From the IMG/VR virus record IMGVR_UViG_3300036985_007210, positions 1-27,562 of that record: a DNA stretch of 27,562 nt. One strand, written 5' to 3'. The notes below the pieces were generated by a model, which saw only the letters and a list, made by a program, of their open reading frames with translations, searched no databases and was not told the DNA's origin. Within the stretch, counting starts at the first letter, position 1. Every line of letters begins with the position of its first letter. The translations under genes were made by a program, and so were the position numbers. The stretch comes from a virus. Positions 20,719-27,562 of the stretch are shown here, in pieces.

Positions 20719-21294
20719 ATGAGAACAACGATTCGTGGACTAAGACGTCTTATTGAAGCTTCTTTTGAAAAGAATAAAGATTTCTATCTTAAGGCAGGGA
20801 CTAGTTTTGTCGACGAGATTGAACCTGAGTTAGTCAACATGGTCACAAAATCGTATGAAAAAGTTGGAGGAAATCATAAGATTCGTTCTTCAGATGATAT
20901 CTCTACAGAATATTCTGATTTGATTGTTGCTGATGTTGATGATGATCCGGATATTGACGTTTTCGTAGGCGGCAATCAACGCAACGGCATGAAGCTAGGC
21001 GTAACAGCGACTGATGGTAGTGGTGAAGCAAAATCACACTTGATGGCGCTTAAGAAGCAATTGTTTACGAATGGCTGGTGGGCAGAGGTTTCTGATGCAC
21101 CAGCGCATATCACTCTTAATAAGTTAGGGATTAAGCCAATTGAGGATGAAATGAAAGTCAGATCACTCCTTGGCGATAGGAAAATCACGTGGTTTGGTGC
21201 TCATCCCGAAGGAAAATTTCCCGGAACGATGGGTTGGTACGAACGTGATATTGGAGGAACTCCTCATGCGAAAATTATCGTCGGTGACGTATAA
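20719..21294 (+). CDS. Conserved phage protein of unknown function with LRRLIEA N-terminus
   Basis: 191 residues. The N-terminus MRTTIRGLRRLIEASFEK carries a basic helix ending L-I-E-A. The body contains VADVDDDPDIDVFVGG, NGWWAEVSDAPAHI and KITWFGAHP, phrases I recognise only as typical of an uncharacterised phage protein. WWAEVSDAPAHI followed by a Gly/basic region hints at an acyltransferase-like fold, but I see no acetyl-CoA loop that would prove it. The gene follows the 16-bp palindrome with no strong Shine-Dalgarno. A prohead-type cut at L-I-E|A would release the body, making it a candidate virion protein. Confidence 0.65.
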   Translation: MRTTIRGLRRLIEASFEKNKDFYLKAGTSFVDEIEPELVNMVTKSYEKVGGNHKIRSSDDISTEYSDLIVADVDDDPDIDVFVGGNQRNGMKLGVTATDGSGEAKSHLMALKKQLFTNGWWAEVSDAPAHITLNKLGIKPIEDEMKVRSLLGDRKITWFGAHPEGKFPGTMGWYERDIGGTPHAKIIVGDV

Positions 21295-21305
21295 GTTGCA
21301 ATATC

Positions 21306-22127
21306 ATGATTGATATTCGTAAATTTCCACGCACAAGACATGTCAGAGGTTCACGCTTTCAAAGCGATGATTATGATCTTGAAGCTGCTCCGTTTAAAGA
21401 ACTAATAGGAAAACACCTCGTCATAGAGGAAAAAATCGATGGCTCAAATTGTGGCATTAGCTTCTCTTCAAATGGTGAGTTACTATTGCAATCAAGAGGT
21501 CACTACCTCCGTGGAGGGCCTCGAGAAAAACAGTTTGATCTTCTAAAACAGTGGGCATCCTGTCATAAGGAAACTTTCTTTAAAGTTCTTGGAGACAGGT
21601 TCGTGATGTATGGCGAATGGATGCTAGCAAAACACACCATGTATTATGATGCGCTCCCTCACTATTTTATGGAGTTTGACATTCTTGACACAAAGACGAA
21701 TGAATTCTTATCGACGTCAGCTCGTAAGAAACTATTGGTCGGGTGTCCAATCTCATCAGTTCGTGTGATCAAGGAAGGCAGCATCAAACGAATTGAAGAC
21801 CTAACGAGTCTTATCACGCGTTCTGCATTTGTCACAGATGATAGAGAACATCGTTTTTTGTACGAAGCGATAAAGGCTGGCGCGTTATCAAATGATTCCA
21901 TGATGCCAGAAGAAGATGAATTCAAGCTCATGACAACGTTTGACAAATCGACTGATATGGAAGGTCTTTACATTAAAGCTGAAGACGGTGATCGAGTCAT
22001 TGGTCGATACAAGTACGTTAGGCAATCGTTTACAAATTCGATTATTGAACAAAAGGAACATTGGCACGATCGAGTTATCATTCCGAATCAATTAGTTCCG
22101 GGTGCGTTTGAAGCGATGTTTGTGTGA
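21306..22127 (+). CDS. RNA ligase (Rnl2-like nucleotidyltransferase family)
   Basis: ATP-dependent ligase that seals 3'-OH/5'-phosphate RNA ends. Motif I is EEKIDGSNCG (K43 would carry AMP), followed by LLLQSRG (motif Ia-like), FVMYGEWM (motif III), FMEFDIL (motif IIIa) and EGLYIKAE (motif IV); motif V lysines lie in GRYKYVR. 273 residues is smaller than T4 Rnl2 (334), and no separate C-terminal domain is evident. It forms a potential heal-and-seal pair with the Pnkp encoded about 4.5 kb upstream. ATG 21306 has no obvious Shine-Dalgarno; the stop overlaps the next gene. Confidence 0.9.
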   Translation: MIDIRKFPRTRHVRGSRFQSDDYDLEAAPFKELIGKHLVIEEKIDGSNCGISFSSNGELLLQSRGHYLRGGPREKQFDLLKQWASCHKETFFKVLGDRFVMYGEWMLAKHTMYYDALPHYFMEFDILDTKTNEFLSTSARKKLLVGCPISSVRVIKEGSIKRIEDLTSLITRSAFVTDDREHRFLYEAIKAGALSNDSMMPEEDEFKLMTTFDKSTDMEGLYIKAEDGDRVIGRYKYVRQSFTNSIIEQKEHWHDRVIIPNQLVPGAFEAMFV

Positions 22128-22495
22128 TGTCGTATAGTTCTGTTATGAAGAAGAGAATCTTACCAACGACGTTAAAACCAGGTGATGTCATCAAGTTAGA
22201 TGAACATTATTGGAAACGAAATAAAAAAGTTAATAAAGAAATTCTCTGTTGGCATATTGGTGAACCACACGATGATAACGGACATTTTTATGGTGTCTTT
22301 CCAGAACCATATGGAACGTTTCAGATCTTGTCCGGACCTATAGCGTGGCCAACAATGACCGGTGCAGAGAGATACATTTATCACATCATTGCTAAGAATA
22401 GAAAAAAATTCACGGTGTGGGTCATGAAGACGAAAGTAGACGGAACTGTTTTTCCATTTGATGAAAAGCTATTGCTTACCTTGAAAATGAAGTGA
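22127..22495 (+). CDS. Hypothetical protein
   Basis: 122 residues. Basic N-terminus with LKPGDVIKLDEHYWKRNKK, which may begin a small beta-barrel, then alternating aromatic and charged strands. No family recognised. ATG 22127 overlaps the RNA ligase stop (TGATG); a GTG one codon upstream and an ATG at 22145 are alternatives. Probably co-translated with the ligase. Confidence 0.6.
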   Translation: MSYSSVMKKRILPTTLKPGDVIKLDEHYWKRNKKVNKEILCWHIGEPHDDNGHFYGVFPEPYGTFQILSGPIAWPTMTGAERYIYHIIAKNRKKFTVWVMKTKVDGTVFPFDEKLLLTLKMK

Positions 22496-22527
22496 AAAAC
22501 AAGGTATTTTTGTGATAGAATTATCGT

Positions 22528-23373
22528 ATGACGAGACATGTTTGGTGTTCTGACATACACCTTGATCACATAGACACTGACGAAAGACTCATAGCATTTG
22601 CGACTGAACTCGTAAAAGATGATCCGGTTGGCGTCTTTATCACCGGCGACATTTCAAACGCTCGACGATTGATCTATCACCTTTCAGCTGTTGAACGCGT
22701 TGTTCAGCGACCAGTCAGATTCGTTCTAGGAAACCATGACTATTACGATAGTGACATAGTAACTGTGCGTAAGCAAATGCATGAGTTGTCAAACGTCTCG
22801 TCATTTTTGCGATATATGCCGACGACGCCGTACATAATTCTGTCTTCTACGACAGCTTTAATCGGTCATGACGGTTGGTATGATGGTCTAAATGGAGATG
22901 CTAAGAACTCGCGTTTTATGCTAGCTGATTGGGTATACATCAAGGATTTTGTGAAGTTCTCTGGTGGAAACGTTCATATGAATATCACCGGTGGCGTAAA
23001 GGATCAATACGGGCTTATTGAGGAATTTCAAAAGCTTGCAAAGGAATCTGTTATGCATGTGCGTTCATCTATAAAGGCTGCTGCGAAAACGTTCAAGGAA
23101 ATTATCGTCTTGACTCACATCCCACCATTTGAAGAATCGCACATGCATCAAGGGGAAAAAGGCGATCGTTATGCCCAGCCTTGGTTCACGTCTAAACTTA
23201 TGGGTGATATGTTGTTAGACGCCTCGCGATCGTATCCGAACGTTAACTTTCGCGTTTTGGCTGGTCACACTCATGGATCATTTGACGGTCAGATAACGCC
23301 AAACCTTCGAGTGAGCGTTGCCGGCGCCAGTTACGGAAGCCCTTGCGCTTATGAGACAATCAATGTTAAGTGA
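22528..23373 (+). CDS. Calcineurin-like metallophosphoesterase
   Basis: The complete two-metal motif set is present: SDIHLDH (D9, H11), TGDIS (D41), LGNHDYY (N69, H70, D71), THIPPFE and AGHTHGS. 281 residues. Family members hydrolyse phosphodiesters of DNA, cyclic nucleotides or phosphoproteins; no extra domain narrows the substrate. The start at ATG 22528 follows TGATAGAAT without a Shine-Dalgarno. The 3' end overlaps the methyltransferase gene by about 23 nt. Confidence 0.92.
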   Translation: MTRHVWCSDIHLDHIDTDERLIAFATELVKDDPVGVFITGDISNARRLIYHLSAVERVVQRPVRFVLGNHDYYDSDIVTVRKQMHELSNVSSFLRYMPTTPYIILSSTTALIGHDGWYDGLNGDAKNSRFMLADWVYIKDFVKFSGGNVHMNITGGVKDQYGLIEEFQKLAKESVMHVRSSIKAAAKTFKEIIVLTHIPPFEESHMHQGEKGDRYAQPWFTSKLMGDMLLDASRSYPNVNFRVLAGHTHGSFDGQITPNLRVSVAGASYGSPCAYETINVK

Positions 23374-24199
23374 GTTTGTTGTTCATCGTTATGCTGACGG
23401 CCTCGTCATTCACGGTGATTCTTGTGATCCGACATTGCATGCATGGATTGCTAATGACATAGGACAAGTCAAGCTAATCATAGCAGATCCTCCATATGGA
23501 AACATCGTTAATCAAACATGGGATCGGATCACTACTGATGATAGTGTGTTTGCAGATTGGATGACGAGCTGGACTGAAGATTGGTCAGACGTGTGCCTTG
23601 TTAAAGGCGGCGCGTTTTATACGTGGGGCGGGCTTGGAAAACCCGGATTTCGACCTTTCATGCGTTACGTTGTTAACACTGAGGTCTTGGAAAAATTCGA
23701 ATTAGCGAATCAGATTACGTGGTCTAAAAAACGTGGATATGGTGTTCAGAACAATTACCTTTGGACGCGTGAAGAACTAGCGTATTTTGTGAAAGGAAAT
23801 GCTAAAAAGCCAGCGTGTTTCAACATTCCTCTACTTCCAGTTAAGCGTGGTTATGCTGGCTATAATGCGAAGTATCCTGCAAAGAGTGAGTTCTATAGAC
23901 GCACTAACGTTTGGACTGACATTAACGAGATGTTTCGAGGCAAGAAACATCCAACGCAAAAACAACAGCGTCTTCACGAGATCATTATTGAAGTACATAC
24001 GAACGAAGGTGATTGGGTGATTGATCCATTCGCTGGCATTGGTACCACAGCAGGTGCATGCAAAAAGTTAGGTCGTAAGTTTGTCGTAATTGACAGTGAT
24101 AAATCGTATGTTGAAGCGATGGTGACAGCATTTGGTACACCTCTTAGCGAAGAGGTTGTAAAATGTCCAGTAAAAGAGGTAAGTTTGAATGATGAATGA
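23351..24199 (+). CDS. DNA N6-adenine (or N4-cytosine) methyltransferase, beta class
   Basis: Catalytic motif IV is ADPPYGN (DPPY at ~46-49), ahead of the AdoMet-binding motif I VIDPFAGIGTTAGAC near the C-terminus, the order of the beta class. KKHPTQKQ (motif X-like, 'HPTqKP') sits between them. DPPY usually goes with adenine methylation. No restriction endonuclease is adjacent, so it is probably a solitary, protective or regulatory enzyme. The target is unknown. The start is uncertain: ATG 23351 and ATG 23363 both overlap the phosphoesterase gene and neither has an ideal Shine-Dalgarno. Confidence 0.92.
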   Translation: MRQSMLSEFVVHRYADGLVIHGDSCDPTLHAWIANDIGQVKLIIADPPYGNIVNQTWDRITTDDSVFADWMTSWTEDWSDVCLVKGGAFYTWGGLGKPGFRPFMRYVVNTEVLEKFELANQITWSKKRGYGVQNNYLWTREELAYFVKGNAKKPACFNIPLLPVKRGYAGYNAKYPAKSEFYRRTNVWTDINEMFRGKKHPTQKQQRLHEIIIEVHTNEGDWVIDPFAGIGTTAGACKKLGRKFVVIDSDKSYVEAMVTAFGTPLSEEVVKCPVKEVSLNDE

Positions 24200-24536
24200 A
24201 CAGAGCGAATTGCCCGAGACGAGAGTTCAACAGACGCCTGAACAAGAAATTGAACAACTTCATAGTTGGGTTGGTCATTTTACGCGTATCTTTTTGAACG
24301 CTGGATCACGTAAAGATCGATTTGAACAACGCGCAGAACGTAAAGGTGCAGCGAGACTTTCTACTGACAAAAAGGCACGAAATCTCCGTCGACAGATTGC
24401 TGCAACAAAAGAATGGGAGATGGCTGAGAACGTGCTAGATCGTTGTTCAACGAGACTGTCACAGTTGACTGGTTCTGGTCCAATTGTTGAACGACGGTCT
24501 GAGAACCAGACAGCAATGATGGAGCCATTTGTGTGA
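24189..24536 (+). CDS. Hypothetical charged helical protein
   Basis: 115 residues, rich in Arg and Glu, almost all predicted helix (RKDRFEQRAERKGAARL and following). No family recognised. AGAGG lies ~9 nt upstream of ATG 24189. It overlaps the methyltransferase by 11 nt, and its stop overlaps the GTG of the next gene (GTGA). Probably translated as a unit with both. Confidence 0.6.
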   Translation: MMNEQSELPETRVQQTPEQEIEQLHSWVGHFTRIFLNAGSRKDRFEQRAERKGAARLSTDKKARNLRRQIAATKEWEMAENVLDRCSTRLSQLTGSGPIVERRSENQTAMMEPFV

Positions 24537-24724
24537 GCTCAAAGACAAGAGATTATTTGCTAGCTCGAAAGAGTGACCTTATTGGGCAAATGAAACAATT
24601 TGATATTGTCAAGCAAGAACTTGATGAAGTCAATCGTTGTTTACAATTGCTTGACAATGCGTTAGGGCGATGTCAAGGTTGCGAAGGCTGTGATTCTTGT
24701 CGATGTGGGCCAGCGTATCGTTAA
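24533..24724 (+). CDS. Small coiled-coil protein with Cys-rich tail
   Basis: 63 residues. One long helix (LIGQMKQFDIVKQELDEVNRCLQLLDNAL) is followed by a compact tail with five Cys (CQGCEGCDSCRCG), which could bind a metal. The GTG start overlaps the preceding stop. Function unknown. Confidence 0.55.
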   Translation: MSSKTRDYLLARKSDLIGQMKQFDIVKQELDEVNRCLQLLDNALGRCQGCEGCDSCRCGPAYR

Positions 24725-24782
24725 CGTTTGATATCAGTCATTTTTGACAAAAAAAAGATCATTATGATCAGCAACGACGAAG

Positions 24783-24812
24783 AACGTGTTACTTAAAAAT
24801 AAGGAACACGTT
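24783..24812 (+). promoter_or_regulatory. Hairpin covering the ribosome binding site and start of the metalloprotease gene
   Basis: AACGTGTT (24783-24790) pairs with AACACGTT (24805-24812), and inside it CTTA (24792-24795) pairs with TAAG (24800-24803) around an AAAA loop, with one A/G mismatch between: 12 bp in all. The Shine-Dalgarno AAGGA (24801-24805) and the first two bases of the TTG start are inside the stem, so the RNA fold would block translation initiation. Confidence 0.7.
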
Positions 24813-25452
24813 GTCCGTTCTAAGGCGCTCATTAGTGTCGTTATTGACAGGATTCCCAATCATGATCGGGTTGGGATGTGTAACTCCCCACATCATACCT
24901 GAATTGGTAGCAGTACCCCTGTCAAAACCAGTTGTAAACGTTTCGGTCTATATCTCTAGCGAATTTACAGAACTTGAGTGGGTTAACATAATTGCCGGGA
25001 TTAGACTTTGGGAAACAGCAACGCATGGGCTTTTAACGTGGCAATTAAAACATTATGATGAATCGATAAAACCGGTTTCGTCATTCGGTCTGAAAAATGG
25101 TGTTATTGAACGTTCTGTTTTATTTAAACGCGTTTTAAGCCATGAGGGATGGGTTAAGAATTGGGATCGTGAAAACCATAATACCTTGCTTGGCCTACGC
25201 GAAAGTAAATCTAGCAGTGATGTGGCGGTCTTATGGCTAGTCGAAGACCGCCTAAAGACTGATACGTCTGAAATGATTATCGCAGCCCATGAATTTGGTC
25301 ACGCTTTAGGAATTGATCATGTTCAGGATATTTCGTCTGTGATGAGTGAGTTTTATGCTGGTTTTGTAACTGGCATAACGTCACACGATTTAACTGCTTT
25401 TTTAAAGCGATATGATTGCGATTATAGGCTCGTTAATGTTTCCTCGCGTTGA
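24811..25452 (+). CDS. Exported zinc metalloprotease (metzincin-like)
   Basis: 213 residues. The zinc-binding motif HEFGHALGIDH (160-170) is the complete HExxHxxGxxH of metzincins, with a downstream SVM (176-178) as likely Met-turn. The N-terminus has basic residues, a hydrophobic stretch and GLGC (C23), so it is a signal peptide and perhaps a lipoprotein signal, although the lipobox is imperfect (Gly at -3). The start is TTG 24811 with AAGGA 5 nt upstream, both inside a hairpin. Possible roles are cell-wall/surface protein degradation at lysis or entry, or action on host envelope proteins; the sequence does not decide. Confidence 0.87.
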   Translation: MSVLRRSLVSLLTGFPIMIGLGCVTPHIIPELVAVPLSKPVVNVSVYISSEFTELEWVNIIAGIRLWETATHGLLTWQLKHYDESIKPVSSFGLKNGVIERSVLFKRVLSHEGWVKNWDRENHNTLLGLRESKSSSDVAVLWLVEDRLKTDTSEMIIAAHEFGHALGIDHVQDISSVMSEFYAGFVTGITSHDLTAFLKRYDCDYRLVNVSSR

Positions 25453-25487
25453 CGTTTGTGCAAAAGCAGTCTGCGAAGTGATAAGAT

Positions 25488-26036
25488 ATGCTTATGAGAC
25501 GAGCGCTTCTTCTTAACGCTGATTTCACTCCACTTCGATTCATTTCTGATTGTGCCGCGATTACCTTGTATTACAAGGGCAGAGCTGAGGTTATAGACGG
25601 GTTGGACGGAAAACCGTCACAATGGGATGAAGAGTTCAGATCCCCGTCGACTAGTATTCATATTCCCGCGACGATGAGGCTTTACAAACGCGTTCACAAG
25701 AAGTGGCGACCGCCGCGCTTTCGCAAGAAGGTGTTGTTCAATAGGGATGACTGGCGATGTCAGTACTGTAACGTTAAGCTTAATAACGATTCGATTACTA
25801 TCGACCACGTTATGCCAAGTTCTCGTGGTGGTTTGACTTCGTGGTTGAATTGCGTTTCTTCATGCAAGTCGTGTAACAAGCGAAAAGCTGACAAGACGCC
25901 GGAAGAAGCAGGAATGAAAATTCTAAAGCGTCCGGCAACGCCAACGTCATTGCACTATTGGGACGTATATCGATCAAACGTTTGGCATGCTGATTGGGAT
26001 TGTTACATCCCAAAGGCTGATGATCGAGTTGTCTGA
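25488..26036 (+). CDS. HNH endonuclease
   Basis: 182 residues. The N-terminal ALLLNADFTPLRFIS and GRAEVID match the common prokaryotic HNH protein family ('vLvLNa.yePl....'). The HNH core has CQYC (91-94), TIDHVMPSSRGG with the catalytic DH (106-107), W-L-N-C and CKSCN (126-130), so both zinc Cys pairs and the active site are intact. Cleaves DNA; in phages such proteins act in homing, packaging or host DNA breakdown. It is not inserted in a recognisable gene. ATG 25488 follows TGATAAGAT directly; ATG 25494 is an alternative. Confidence 0.9.
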   Translation: MLMRRALLLNADFTPLRFISDCAAITLYYKGRAEVIDGLDGKPSQWDEEFRSPSTSIHIPATMRLYKRVHKKWRPPRFRKKVLFNRDDWRCQYCNVKLNNDSITIDHVMPSSRGGLTSWLNCVSSCKSCNKRKADKTPEEAGMKILKRPATPTSLHYWDVYRSNVWHADWDCYIPKADDRVV

Positions 26037-26042
26037 AAACGT

Positions 26043-26089
26043 ACGCATGTCGCTAAGTTTAATGTTGCGCAATACTTAGCGACATGCGT
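26043..26089. repeat. 16-bp perfect inverted repeat overlapping the next start codon
   Basis: Left arm 26043-26058 (ACGCATGTCGCTAAGT), 15-nt centre, right arm 26074-26089. The centre contains a smaller palindrome, TTGCGCAA. The ATG at 26084 lies inside the right arm. It lies 7 nt after the HNH stop; there is no T-tract, so terminator function is doubtful. A translational or transcriptional control site is more likely. Confidence 0.8.
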
Positions 26090-26878
26090 GGATTGACTGT
26101 AAAGAGGCTTAATAACGTTGTGAAAGACGCTAAAGAGGAACAACGCTTTAAGGTTGCGTTTCTCACCGAGGTCTCTAAGGCTTTCGGAAGCGTGATCGTT
26201 CCTTCAAATGACATTGTCGTCATTGCTGAAGCGGCAAATGATCGGTTGAACGTTCTAGAACGAACTGGTCGAGGTGATAGCATTTCGTTTGATACGACAT
26301 TAGCTGTTCAGGCTCTGCAACATGAGAAACCTGAAGTTAGACGTTTAGGCGCGCGCTTTGCCCCTGAACGATTTTTAGCGAAAGCTAGTCTTGATCAAGA
26401 TGATCGTGTAAGGTCAGCAGCAGCTAACCGCCTTCCACTTGATGTTATCAAAGAATCATTGGTACGCTTTCCCAAGGATGATCAGTTACGCACGATCTAT
26501 AAAGAAAAGCGAAAGATGTTGGCTGAAGCCGGGCTAGCACAACCGAAAGTCGCTGACGAGCCATTTGACATGTATGGCGAAAAGCGTATGGGAGATGCCG
26601 CCAAATCTCTTGAAGAAGAAGAGTTATCAGATGTTTGGTATGAAGACATCGCCGAAAACATCTTCATGGATTACGGGCGTCTTAACATCGATACAAATTG
26701 GCAAGTTCCAGCAGTTCGCCAATACGTTCGTGGTAATAAATCGTTTGGCTTTGCGATCGACGAAAAGCGCTTGCTTAAGGCCGTTCTAGAACGTTGCGAA
26801 CTACGTGATGATGCCATGATTAGGTTCTCGCCGTTGCGTTCAACAGTTGCTTGGCTTGAAAAACAGGGTGGAAAATGA
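26084..26878 (+). CDS. Hypothetical protein with HEAT-like helical repeats
   Basis: 264 residues. The central part (EKPEVRRLGARFAPERFLAKASLDQDDRVRSAAANRLPLDVIKESL) reads like two or three HEAT-type repeats (D-x-x-x-x-V-R-x-x-A-A), a scaffold for protein binding. The N-terminus MRGLTVKRLNNVVKDAKEE is basic and amphipathic like other small proteins here. ATG 26084 has no Shine-Dalgarno and lies within an inverted repeat; TTG 26093 is an alternative. The stop overlaps the next ATG (ATGA). No enzymatic motif seen. Confidence 0.6.
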   Translation: MRGLTVKRLNNVVKDAKEEQRFKVAFLTEVSKAFGSVIVPSNDIVVIAEAANDRLNVLERTGRGDSISFDTTLAVQALQHEKPEVRRLGARFAPERFLAKASLDQDDRVRSAAANRLPLDVIKESLVRFPKDDQLRTIYKEKRKMLAEAGLAQPKVADEPFDMYGEKRMGDAAKSLEEEELSDVWYEDIAENIFMDYGRLNIDTNWQVPAVRQYVRGNKSFGFAIDEKRLLKAVLERCELRDDAMIRFSPLRSTVAWLEKQGGK

Positions 26879-27195
26879 AAATCAAAGTTAAAGACATTAA
26901 GAAACTTGTAGTTGAAGCAAGTGGCAAACAGATCGTATATGGCGCTTATCTAGAGCGTTCATTGGTTGGAGTTTGTTCTGCGATGGGTGACGATGAAGCC
27001 TTCTTTCATTTCGAAGACAACATTGACGGTTTCGATCCCATGCATTTTGACGTAGTTCAATTGGGTAAATCAGACGTTAAAAAAGAGTTGAATAAACTTC
27101 GTGAAGAAGAATCACATCTTCAAGATCGTTTGTTGGCAGTGCAAGACATGTTGAATGATTTTGAATTTGCTGTACCAACGCAAAATCGCAAGTGA
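26875..27195 (+). CDS. Hypothetical protein with KKLVVEA N-terminus and coiled-coil end
   Basis: 106 residues. MKIKVKDIKKLVVEASGK is a basic amphipathic start ending V-V-E-A, matching the pattern of 8158 and 20719. The middle is beta-rich (YGAYLERSLVGVCSAMGDDEAFF), and residues ~65-95 form a coiled coil (KKELNKLREEESHLQDRLLAVQDML). GGGTGG lies 5-6 nt upstream, and the start overlaps the previous stop. Function unknown. Confidence 0.65.
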   Translation: MKIKVKDIKKLVVEASGKQIVYGAYLERSLVGVCSAMGDDEAFFHFEDNIDGFDPMHFDVVQLGKSDVKKELNKLREEESHLQDRLLAVQDMLNDFEFAVPTQNRK

Positions 27196-27203
27196 GATTT
27201 TCA

Positions 27204-27562
27204 ATGAATACAAATCATCTTATCAAAGAATTCATTGAGTTGTCGTTGGGTGAGCTCGAGAAGACGATCGGTGCCATGCCACCTAGTGAACTTGCTTGGG
27301 ATGATTACGTTGATGCTGAAACAGGCGAGATTTATCTAGAGAAGGGACACACTGCACGAACTTCCAAGTTACATCCTGAATATGCACGTGACCAAAGGCT
27401 GAAGCGTGCTGCCCAACAGAAAGCAGATGCACACTTAGGTGCGCAATGGGCAAAAGAAGATGAAGAGTGGGAGGGTATAAAAGCTCTAACACGTAAAGAA
27501 GCCGATGATGCCTATCGCGCTGCGTTAAGTGAATATGCTGGTAATTGGATCGATCACAAGAC
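27204..27562 (+). CDS. Hypothetical protein, 3' end outside window
   Basis: An open frame of 119 codons runs from ATG 27204 to the window edge with no stop. The N-terminus MNTNHLIKEFIELSLGELEK again has L-I-K-E near the start. The rest is Ala/Glu/Lys-rich and mostly helical (AQWAKEDEEWEGIKAL). No family recognised. No strong Shine-Dalgarno (upstream GTGAGATTTTCA). Confidence 0.55.
   Translation, partial: MNTNHLIKEFIELSLGELEKTIGAMPPSELAWDDYVDAETGEIYLEKGHTARTSKLHPEYARDQRLKRAAQQKADAHLGAQWAKEDEEWEGIKALTRKEADDAYRAALSEYAGNWIDHK

Overview
This window looks like part of the genome of a large tailed bacteriophage (Caudoviricetes, probably a jumbo or T4-like myovirus). All recognisable genes lie on the + strand. 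They are packed with ATGA/GTGA/TGATG-type stop-start overlaps. The repertoire is phage-typical: recombinase, dUTPase, flap exonuclease, replicative helicase, ribonucleotide reductase, ThyX, dTMP kinase, NTP pyrophosphohydrolase, T4-type polynucleotide kinase/phosphatase, RNA ligase, adenine methyltransferase, several homing endonucleases, and many small unknowns. The host cannot be read from the sequence. A c-type cytochrome needing heme attachment outside the cytoplasm, plus an exported metalloprotease, would fit a Gram-negative host (inference).

Layout. 1-8.1 kb: replication and nucleotide core (recA end, dut, 5'-3' exonuclease, DnaB/gp41 helicase, class II reductase NrdJ). The helicase and the reductase are both 'fractured': each is split into two ORFs by a split intein, with a homing endonuclease gene between the halves (a decayed relic in the helicase, an intact-looking gene in nrdJ). 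8.1-14.6 kb: small unknowns, an HDAC-family deacetylase, thyX, tmk, an all-alpha NTP pyrophosphohydrolase with an N-terminal membrane segment, an Hsp20 chaperone with a terminator, and a YcgL-like nucleotidyltransferase. 14.56-15.05 kb: no protein gene, but two tRNA-like genes in circularly permuted order (3' half before 5' half), each with a hairpin spacer joining the acceptor ends. 15.05-18.5 kb: unknowns, T4-type Pnkp, a homing endonuclease flanked by a 29-bp exact repeat of the pnkp 3' end, a KOW-like protein and an ORF broken by one in-frame TAG. 18.6-24.7 kb: a RoxA-like di-heme cytochrome c, an RNA ligase, a metallophosphoesterase, a DNA methyltransferase and small ORFs. 24.7-27.6 kb: metalloprotease, HNH nuclease and a run of small proteins. 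Two start codons here lie inside long inverted repeats.

How the genes may work together. The first third makes and polymerises dNTPs: NrdJ, Dut, ThyX and Tmk supply dTTP, and the helicase, exonuclease and recombinase serve replication and recombination. Pnkp and the RNA ligase form a classical tRNA end-healing and sealing pair, and they sit in the same window as two permuted tRNA genes whose halves must be joined to be functional; whether they do that joining is open. Several short proteins share an N-terminal basic/hydrophobic motif ending in (L/I/V)-x-E-A. It resembles T4-type capsid-targeting peptides with a prohead-protease site, and would make them candidate virion-packaged proteins.
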